A stretch of 54,343 nt of DNA, from the NCBI GenBank assembly GCA_964411985.1, contig CAYPNF010000053.1, positions 1-54,343 of the forward strand, read 5' to 3'. The stretch is from CAYPNF01 sp964411985. Its GTDB lineage: Bacteria > Verrucomicrobiota > Verrucomicrobiia > Limisphaerales > J093. Position numbers and translations under genes: made by a program. Below the pieces are notes generated by a model. The model was not told the origin of the DNA, ran no database searches, and saw only the letters and a program-made list of their open reading frames with translations. Below, piece by piece: positions 47,820 to 54,343 of this stretch (position 1 is its first letter; each line of letters begins with the position of its first letter).

Positions 47820-50462
47820 TTATGGGTGCGGAGCTTCGAGGGTTGTCCGCTGGCTGAGCTTCAAGACTCCCTCCTTCTCGAGGCTCTTCATCGAGGCCCA
47901 TCCTGCCAGGGGACGGGTCCTGTCGAAGGCTGCCACCCACTGGAGAGTATCATCTGCCGGGAGGTTGACCCATCCCTGGGCACCCGTCTTGAGCGCGTAA
48001 TCACCCTTGGTTTGGGAGATGCGCGCAGTGTCGAAGGAGCTTGAAGCACTACACACGACCACCTCGATGCCAGTTTCGGGAGTGCCGGCAGGCCCCACCA
48101 CTTGGATTGGGAGCAACTCCGCTTGGCGCATTTGGATCCGAAGACGGATTTCCCCCTCTTTGCTGTCGAGGAATCGCGAAGTATACGCTGCGTACCCTGG
48201 GGCTGTGATTTTGAGATAGCTGCCCAGGCGCTGCTGCGACCGCGGCCCACTTAGGCTGGGAGCGAGGGGAACTCCGGTCGGCTTCAGCGCGAGCTCGAAG
48301 CGTCCGGCCTCAAAGAGCTGGCCGCTCACGGGTGTAGGTAACCCAAAGGGCTTGGGCTGAGGGACGCGGTTGGCGGCAAAGACGTCCTGACAGAAAACGC
48401 GGAAGGCTGGAATCTCCTGATGGGTTTGAGCGTCCTCGACGATTCCGATCACCTTCAATGCCTGGTCCAGCTCGATGACCTGTTCCTCAGGGGAGGCGTG
48501 TAACACCTCGCCACTCCGGCTGAGGTGGTCGGCCGAATTACTCCAGAAGTTGACCAGGAGAGTCTCGTTCGGAACATCATCCCACGCAACCTGGCCTTGA
48601 GCGTCCGTCTCTCCGGTTAACTGATAGCTGGTTGAAATGTTGGTTTCTTGTCCGCCAGTGTGTTGAAAGGAGCAGCTCTCAACCCGTACGCCTGGAATAG
48701 GCTCGCCCGTCGTGGAGACCACCCGCAGCCGAAGCGGTTTTCCCTCCGTCAACCTGAACGAGAGCGGTTGCCCCATCCACAGGAGCGATTGCGCGGCGTG
48801 ACCAGGGGCCTTCGCCGTGACGGTTCCCTTGCCCTGCCATCGGGAAGGGGCTGGAAACGAGAACGCTCCCTGGGCATCGGTCAGCACGTGTTGGTCTCCC
48901 GCGATGGAAGTCCCTGGACGGCTGAACAGGACCCCGTCGGTAACTCCTGCATTGGGGATGCTCTTGCCTGACGCATCGAGCACGACTCCTGAAATCAAGC
49001 TGGCAGGCACAAGTTGGAGTACCGTGCGAAACTCCCCGGCTTGTAGGGTCGACAGAGGATCTGCGGACCCCAGGAAACTCGAGTAATCGGGGTGCTCCAC
49101 CTGGATCACCATCCCGGCATTCTGCACCTCGCGGGCGATCCGGCCCAGAATCCAACGCCCCTGCGAGTCTGTTTGGGTCTCGAGGCGCATCTGCCTGAGG
49201 GGATAGCTGATCGCCGGTTGATGGGTGTCGGGGACTGGAAGGTAGAACTCTCCGTTGGCCCAGACTTTGACACTCGCGGAAGCGATGGGCGCCCCTTGTG
49301 GGTCCACCACCGTTCCGCCAATCGCTTGGGCGCGATCCAAGCGTGCCTCATAGAAGACCGGCACTGGCAAGGTCTGCTGTTCTCGCACCCATTCCAGGCG
49401 GATGTCGGCAAAACCCTCACACGTCACATCTGCCAGAAAACGGTGGCAATCATTGGTCCACTGGACCGTGGCTACCCCGTTGCTGAGCACCTGGCGGCCC
49501 AGAGAAGTGGCGGAATTCTGATCTGGTCCAACCCAGAACGAGACCGATCCTTGGGTTACTGGCTGGCCTGACTCTCGATCCAACAGACGCAGAGAGAAGT
49601 CCAGCGGACTGGGTGGGCTGATGATTGTCACTTGAGCTGAGGCGCCGGCCAAACTCGTTTCGGAAAGAGTGTTCGGTGGTTGTACTAGCGTAGCGTTTGC
49701 CTCAGGAGGTCGGGCAGGGGGTTCCCAAAGCTGGAAAGCCACCCAACTGGCAACCGTCAATGCGGCCACCACTCCCATTTTGGCAAAGATCAGCCAACCG
49801 CTGCCGGCGGAGGTGCTTGCGGCTTCAGAAATGGAGCGTCCGGTAATCCGGCGGGCCAACTCGGACGAAAACTGCGCCTGGGCTTCCGTCTCAAGCAAGG
49901 TCGCCAGCGCAAGCGCGCCAACCACCACCCCGCGTCCCGCCAACAAAGTACGCAGTCGCGACATGGCCCTCTCCAGTTGCTTGCGGGCCGCCGGCTCACT
50001 GATACCCAGCCGCGCAGCAACTTCAGCCCCGCTCTGGGCCCTGACATGCCGCATCAGGATCAGGTCGCGGTCCTTGTCCTCCAGTTCCGCCATCGCCTCG
50101 TCCAGCATGGCGGCTACTCGTTCCCACCGCGGCTCCCCTTCGTCTTGGAGCAGGTTCATGGCCGCCTCCTGTTCGCGGCGGTCGCGACGGGCTTTGAGAC
50201 GGACATGTCCCAGGCAGGCCAGACGGGTGGCTCGGTAGAGCCAGCCCTCAAGACAGGGATGGTGGAGCAGCTTTGGTGCCTTGCTGGCCAGTTGAGTGAA
50301 GACCCTTTGAGCCAAGTCCTCCGCTGTATGACGATCCCCTCCCAGTTGGCGGCAAGCCGCTCCCAGCACCCACCCCAAGTGCCTCTGCACCAGAGACCCA
50401 AAGGCAGGTTCATCCTGTCCTTCCACAAACCGTCGCAGCAGTTCTTGATCATTCGCAGTCAT
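47820..50462 (-). CDS. ECF sigma factor fused to membrane segment and carboxypeptidase-like domains
   Basis: 880 residues. Sigma-70 region 2 (residues ~15-90: AFGSLVQRHLGWVLGAACRQ, RHTAEDLAQRVFTQLA, GWLYRATRLACLGHVR) and region 4 (~118-173: LEDKDRDLILMRHVRAQSGAEVAARLGISEPAARKQLERAMSRLR over ~44 residues) are complete. A hydrophobic helix at ~223-246 (WLIFAKMGVVAALTVASWVA) follows; the remaining 630 residues are beta-rich, with carboxypeptidase-regulatory-like domains (IGGTVVDPQGAPIASASVKV near 388 and ISGVVLDASGKSIPNAGV near 510). A sigma factor tied to the membrane must be freed to act, so the tail probably works as sensor or anti-sigma-like brake. No separate anti-sigma gene lies beside it. 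Confidence 0.85.
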   Translation of the reverse strand: MTANDQELLRRFVEGQDEPAFGSLVQRHLGWVLGAACRQLGGDRHTAEDLAQRVFTQLASKAPKLLHHPCLEGWLYRATRLACLGHVRLKARRDRREQEAAMNLLQDEGEPRWERVAAMLDEAMAELEDKDRDLILMRHVRAQSGAEVAARLGISEPAARKQLERAMSRLRTLLAGRGVVVGALALATLLETEAQAQFSSELARRITGRSISEAASTSAGSGWLIFAKMGVVAALTVASWVAFQLWEPPARPPEANATLVQPPNTLSETSLAGASAQVTIISPPSPLDFSLRLLDRESGQPVTQGSVSFWVGPDQNSATSLGRQVLSNGVATVQWTNDCHRFLADVTCEGFADIRLEWVREQQTLPVPVFYEARLDRAQAIGGTVVDPQGAPIASASVKVWANGEFYLPVPDTHQPAISYPLRQMRLETQTDSQGRWILGRIAREVQNAGMVIQVEHPDYSSFLGSADPLSTLQAGEFRTVLQLVPASLISGVVLDASGKSIPNAGVTDGVLFSRPGTSIAGDQHVLTDAQGAFSFPAPSRWQGKGTVTAKAPGHAAQSLLWMGQPLSFRLTEGKPLRLRVVSTTGEPIPGVRVESCSFQHTGGQETNISTSYQLTGETDAQGQVAWDDVPNETLLVNFWSNSADHLSRSGEVLHASPEEQVIELDQALKVIGIVEDAQTHQEIPAFRVFCQDVFAANRVPQPKPFGLPTPVSGQLFEAGRFELALKPTGVPLAPSLSGPRSQQRLGSYLKITAPGYAAYTSRFLDSKEGEIRLRIQMRQAELLPIQVVGPAGTPETGIEVVVCSASSSFDTARISQTKGDYALKTGAQGWVNLPADDTLQWVAAFDRTRPLAGWASMKSLEKEGVLKLSQRTTLEAPHP

Positions 50463-50566
50463 GGTCTTTACCCTGAAACTGCCGTAGCCCTTCGCTTGTG
50501 ACAGAAATTCTTTCTGGCGTCGAGTTTTGCCGCCCCCAGTTTCATCGGGCCTCGAGCCCTTTTCTC

Positions 50567-51016
50567 TTACTGCCCCGCCTTGGCATCGGGCGTCTTGCGT
50601 GGGCTCTGCGGTTCCTTTCTCTTGTTTGGAGGCTCCGGATCAAACGTGGCGTTGAGAATCATTTCGTTTCCGGTACTGTCTTTCTGAAGTCGGCCGTGGG
50701 CGTAATTGCCGACTCTTACACTTCCCAGACCGGCGGCTCTTCCGTCGATTTCTAGTTTGGATCGGGAGTTCACTCTCAGGATCCGTTCTCCCGCCTTCTT
50801 CTTGAGCGAGATTGTCCCAGCTTCTTTGTTCGCTGCGACGACGATCCCTCCGAACGGGTACCAGTTGCGCTTGGACTCTTTTTGGGCGTTGGGTGGTTTG
50901 ACCGGCGCTGGCCCCGGCTCAACTCTCGGGCTTTCGTCCGCTGAACCATCGCCCGTGGCCAGGGCGATGCTAAGGAACAACAGGGGCACAGCATGGCTAA
51001 GAATACGCTTCATCAT
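50567..51016 (-). CDS. small secreted hypothetical protein
   Basis: 149 residues with a signal peptide (HAVPLLFLSIALATGDG). A single small beta domain follows a proline-rich linker: GIVVAANKEAGTISLKKKAGERILRVNSRSKLEIDG, then RVGNYAHGRLQKDSTGNEMILNATFD, with a lysine/proline-rich end. The beta domain is like the short beta-barrels of periplasmic metal- or copper-binding DUF families, without their ligands. It starts ~140 bases after the end of the giant gene on the same strand, and is followed by the ECF sigma gene. Confidence 0.6.
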   Translation of the reverse strand: MMKRILSHAVPLLFLSIALATGDGSADESPRVEPGPAPVKPPNAQKESKRNWYPFGGIVVAANKEAGTISLKKKAGERILRVNSRSKLEIDGRAAGLGSVRVGNYAHGRLQKDSTGNEMILNATFDPEPPNKRKEPQSPRKTPDAKAGQ

Positions 51017-51153
51017 GACTCGTAGGTGTTTCGGTTCTCCTTTTCAGCATCCCTCCAAAAGAAAACCTCTTGGGCGATGCCGTGGGCATTATCAGCCCAT
51101 CACCCGTGCTCCGATCAAGCCCGAAATGAAGCCCTGGAAAGTCCGGCCCGAGG

Positions 51154-54100
51154 CTATCTCGAAGGGCCCAACGCGCGGAATACCCGCTGAGTGCTCGTCC
51201 CCTGAGGATCGAGATGCAGCAACCCCTCCCAAGCGCTTCCCAGTCCGTTACTCCAATCCATCCAGGTTCGGAGATCTCCCGAGGTCTGGATCCGGTAGGT
51301 CTGGCCAGGGGTGCCGATCAGGCGCAGGCGCAGGGATTGTTCGGAAAGCCTCTGCAGTTGGAGCGAAGGAGGCAGGACGCCCGCTATATACGTTGGAATC
51401 TCGAGGTAGTTGTCGGTCACGCTATCGGCTTCCCTGCCGTTCATGCGAACCACGGTATGGTTCGTCCAGACACCCGGAATGGTGGCCATGGCGCGGATCA
51501 CGATCTCCGTCATCGAGGCGCGTCCGACGTGGCCGAGGTGGAACGTTACGACCCCCTCTGACTCTTCCCAGGTCCCTTGTGGGGATTCAGCGCTGACGAA
51601 GGTGAGGCCCGGAGGGAGGATGTTGGTGACCGTGACCGCGGCGGCCTCGCATTCGCCGGCATGCCCTACCCGCAGGTTGAAGGACACTTCCTGACCTAGA
51701 TCCGCCGACACCGATTGACAGTCGTCGCACCATCGCAGACTCAAGTTGACCGCGCTGCAATTGGGGCATCGGATCAGCCAGCAGACCGCATTCTGAAACA
51801 GCTGTTTCCGTTCCTCTACGGAATTCGGACTGCCACCCCGAGTGACACAAAACGTCTGGGTGAAAAGCCGGACTTGACCCATGTCCGCTTCTTCCAGGTT
51901 GGGATAGAGCACCAGGGCATCGCTTTCGCCCGCCTGTCCCAAGATCTGTGCCCCCTCGAGCGCCCGCGTGCGTTCGGGAGCCGTACTCAGGTCAAAATCC
52001 TCGATGACCCCAAAACGGCCCGCCACGATCGGCCGTGCCAAGTCTGAGGCCAGAACGGTCAGCATCCCTGATGTGGTTAGGTTGCTCCACGGTTCCAAGA
52101 GAGTCATCTGTCTCCATAGCCCACGTGAGACTGCGTCGAGCGCCGTCCCCGCGGAAGCGATCTTTTCCCCGATGAAGTAGAGCGGGGTGCCCGAATCCAG
52201 CAGTTCTCGGAACACTCCCACCATGTCTTTGGTGACGCTGGCGGAGGTGGCTCCCTGGTCATCCCAGATGACCAATCGGTAGGCTCTCAGCAAATCAACG
52301 GAGATCGACTCGTGCAGGAAGACGCGTGAGCTGAGCCCCATTTCAAACAGGTATTCCCGAAGCCATTCACTCTCCGTTCCGCCTTCATGGACAACGATGG
52401 CCACTTCCGCCGAAATGTCGCTCACGGTGAGATGGACGGGGGAGGAAAGCGAGGAGGCGCCCTTGTTGTCGAAGGCCTGAGCAGACAGCTGATAGTCTCC
52501 CGTCGGAAGGTTGGGCCAGGTGAAGGAGAAGGGTGCGGACGTATCGCTGCTGAGCAGAGTCTTTCCGGAGTAGAAATCGACCCGAACCACCGTTCCATCG
52601 GGGTCGCTGGCCTCAGTCTCGACCGTGACGGACGAGTCGGGAGGAAAGGCGGCCCGGTCGGTAGGACGGGTGATCATTACCAGCGGAGGCTGGTTTGTGC
52701 TGGATGGCCTTACCTGAATCGTGATGACGGCGGACCCCGTCGACGCGCCCTCGTTGTCGGTGGCCTTGGCGCTGATCGAATAGGTTCCCGGCGCGGGTGC
52801 GACCCATTCCCAGGTGAATGGGCTCGCTGTGTCCTCCGCCAGTCTGGTGCTCCCGTTGAAGAACTCCACCCTGGAGAGGGTCCCATCCGCATCTTTGGCG
52901 TTGGCAGAGAGGGTGATGGTTGCCGGCGAAACATAGCTGCTTCCGTTCGTGGGACTGATCAGAGTGATCTGGGGAGGCTCGTTGACCGGGGTGACCAGGA
53001 GTTGGCAAGTTGTGCTCATGCTCAGGCCCTCTGGGTCTGTGACGGTCAAGGAGAGGGTGGTCGTGCCGGATTGGCCAGTCCTGGGGGATACCGTGAGGGT
53101 GCGGTTGGTACCGGTTCCGCCAAACAGGATGTTGGTGTTCGCCACCAAGTTGGGGTCGGAAGAGGTCGCGGAGAGGACGAGCCGGTCGGGCGGCGATTCC
53201 CGGTCGCTGATTGTAAAGGGAATGGGGGCAGTGGGAGTGCTTTCGGATGTCTTCTGTCCGAGAATGGATGAAATGAGAGGTGGGGTGTTGGCGGGCCGCA
53301 CCAGGACTTCCACGGCGTCAGAAGTGGTGGACGCTCCTTGGTCATCGTAGGCCCGGGCGGTCAGGCTGTAGGTTCCGGGTGCAACGTTGGTCCAGTTCTG
53401 CACGAAGGGAGCCTCTGACTTCTCGTTGAGTTTTTGCCCGCCCACCAGGAATTCAATCCGGGCCACGTTGCCATCCGAGTCTGAGGCGTTGGCGGAGATC
53501 AGGATTTGGGCTGGACTGGTAAACTGGGCCCCAGGCTCAGGGGCGACCAGGCGCACGGTCGGAGGCTGGTTTGGCTGGTCGTCATTCACAATCCTTGCGC
53601 TGGCTTCCTTCCGACTCAGCGTGGCGTTGGTGGCGGCGGCAATTCGAACCCAGAAGGTCTCATCCGGTTCCACCTGGGTATCCCCCAACACAGGGATCTT
53701 CAGGTCGAGGTTTGTGATGCCGATGCCAAATTCCATGACTCCCGTCCGACTGCTGTAGTCGGTGCCGGCCTGTGCGGTCCCGTCGGCGGTGGCATAACTG
53801 AAAGAGACGATGGAATCCGGAGAACGACTGAGTTGAACTTGGAAAAGCACGTCTCGCTGCCCGAGGTTGCCTTCCACGATCTCCGCGTCCAGGATGCTCA
53901 GAAGAGGTGGTTCGGTGACGGTAACACGCCTCGGAAGCGAACGAGCTTCGGCTCCCTGGTTGTCGACGGCTTTGGCCGTGATTTCATGGGTCCCCGCCGG
54001 CGCATCGGTCCAGCGAAGGGTGTATGGAGAAGTGAGCGCTTCTCCCAGCAGGGTCGTGCCCGCGTAGAATTCCACCTTGGAGATCGTCCCGTCCGGATCG

Positions 54101-54343
54101 GTGGCGGTGGCGGTTATGGCGATCTGCGCTGGCACGAGGAAACTGGCTCCAGCGGAGGGCGCTACCAAGGCCACCTGGGGCGGAGTGTTGGGGCGGAGTT
54201 CGTTGATGATCGTCCCGATCCCCTGAGCGTCACCGAGGGTCGCCCCCTGGGGATTACTCAATCGCCCGTAGAAGTCCTCATTGGCCTCGTCCGGGGGGTC
54301 TCTTTCGCCACAGATGCAAAGCTCGAGCCCTCGAACGCCGGGC
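51154..54343 (-). CDS. giant Ig/Calx-beta adhesin-like protein, 5' end outside the window
   Basis: 1062 codons are visible; the frame stays open to the window edge, so an ATG start is not included. Visible from the N side: the end of one Calx-beta domain (EDFYGRLSNPQGATLGDAQG), an Ig-like domain, a full Calx-beta domain (DAEIVEGNLGQRDVLFQVQL, then VEPDETFWVRI), an Ig-like domain, a cadherin/Big-like domain, two more Ig-like domains (PPQ/LV-I--P, ending AKATDNEGA and AQAFDNKGA), a ~200-residue alpha/beta domain of GATase/DUF4350 type (AEVAIVVHEGGTESEWLREY), a DUF11-like repeat (FNLRVGHAGECEAAAVTVTN) and the tail module (YRIQTSGDLRTWM, RVFRALGPSR). It is probably a surface adhesin. Confidence 0.9.
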   Translation of the reverse strand, partial: PGVRGLELCICGERDPPDEANEDFYGRLSNPQGATLGDAQGIGTIINELRPNTPPQVALVAPSAGASFLVPAQIAITATATDPDGTISKVEFYAGTTLLGEALTSPYTLRWTDAPAGTHEITAKAVDNQGAEARSLPRRVTVTEPPLLSILDAEIVEGNLGQRDVLFQVQLSRSPDSIVSFSYATADGTAQAGTDYSSRTGVMEFGIGITNLDLKIPVLGDTQVEPDETFWVRIAAATNATLSRKEASARIVNDDQPNQPPTVRLVAPEPGAQFTSPAQILISANASDSDGNVARIEFLVGGQKLNEKSEAPFVQNWTNVAPGTYSLTARAYDDQGASTTSDAVEVLVRPANTPPLISSILGQKTSESTPTAPIPFTISDRESPPDRLVLSATSSDPNLVANTNILFGGTGTNRTLTVSPRTGQSGTTTLSLTVTDPEGLSMSTTCQLLVTPVNEPPQITLISPTNGSSYVSPATITLSANAKDADGTLSRVEFFNGSTRLAEDTASPFTWEWVAPAPGTYSISAKATDNEGASTGSAVITIQVRPSSTNQPPLVMITRPTDRAAFPPDSSVTVETEASDPDGTVVRVDFYSGKTLLSSDTSAPFSFTWPNLPTGDYQLSAQAFDNKGASSLSSPVHLTVSDISAEVAIVVHEGGTESEWLREYLFEMGLSSRVFLHESISVDLLRAYRLVIWDDQGATSASVTKDMVGVFRELLDSGTPLYFIGEKIASAGTALDAVSRGLWRQMTLLEPWSNLTTSGMLTVLASDLARPIVAGRFGVIEDFDLSTAPERTRALEGAQILGQAGESDALVLYPNLEEADMGQVRLFTQTFCVTRGGSPNSVEERKQLFQNAVCWLIRCPNCSAVNLSLRWCDDCQSVSADLGQEVSFNLRVGHAGECEAAAVTVTNILPPGLTFVSAESPQGTWEESEGVVTFHLGHVGRASMTEIVIRAMATIPGVWTNHTVVRMNGREADSVTDNYLEIPTYIAGVLPPSLQLQRLSEQSLRLRLIGTPGQTYRIQTSGDLRTWMDWSNGLGSAWEGLLHLDPQGTSTQRVFRALGPSR

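Noticed and set aside
1..54343. CRISPR arrays, rRNA genes, prophage
   Set aside because: No regularly spaced direct repeats, no rRNA-like sequence and no phage structural genes were seen. The Xer recombinase stands in a housekeeping context.

Overview
The window looks like a metagenome-assembled or draft contig from a verrucomicrobial bacterium (Limisphaerales/Pedosphaera-like). The basis is gene content: many large secreted proteins with Ig, Calx-beta, RCC1 and BspA-type repeats, a PEP-CTERM protein, prepilin-like proteins with one N-terminal methylation motif, TAT-exported Gfo/Idh/MocA oxidoreductase, DUF6807 protein and an ECF sigma factor with a membrane-anchored tail. No 16S rRNA or tRNA gene is visible, so this placement is inference. 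Two places look like assembly faults: bases 1 to about 445 read as actinobacterial-type DNA joined to the 3' end of atpD, and a run of ten N (5081-5090) separates two ABC ATPase pieces that do not fit together.

Layout. 445-3925: housekeeping block (atpD end, atpC, Xer recombinase, ftsB-like, frr, pyrH). 4062-8350: sulfate uptake operon on the minus strand (binding protein, cysT, cysW, cysA broken at the gap). 8351-8896: non-coding, with two back-to-back terminator hairpins. 8897-11802: CsgG-family protein, zinc-ribbon protein, secreted ChbG/YdjC-like deacetylase. 11964-15235: a ParA plus AlbA_2/HATPase two-gene operon, a secreted protein, and a relic of a second parA 3' end. 15327-20440: oxidoreductase, small unknown gene, giant BspA-type leucine-rich repeat protein.

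20671-23053 is a likely light- or cobalamin-responsive unit: a MerR/B12-binding regulator of the LitR/CarH type reads away from a fasciclin gene and is followed by a DUF2892 membrane protein and an SRPBCC protein. The two divergent promoters carry GTGTA repeats inside their -35/-10 spacers. 23348-34280 holds a cation diffusion facilitator, an RCC1/Ig secreted protein, a secreted ADP-ribosylglycohydrolase-like protein, a lipoprotein, a DUF6807 protein, a CHAD protein and a GH99-like secreted protein. Palindromic intergenic repeats lie between several of these.

34285-37166: AIM24 protein, an unknown gene and a decayed PIN/antitoxin pair. 37032-41534: two secreted-protein genes, each preceded by a shared ~70 bp repeat and followed within 30 bp by a ~450 bp element with ~120 bp terminal inverted repeats. 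41582-47744: two pseudopilins bracketing paralogous secreted proteins and a four-repeat protein. 47820-54343: ECF sigma factor fused to a membrane segment and carboxypeptidase-regulatory-like domains, a small secreted protein, and the 3' part of a giant adhesin-like gene that runs off the window. Eight secreted proteins in the window end in the same kind of ~60 residue C-terminal module, which may be a common sorting or anchoring domain.
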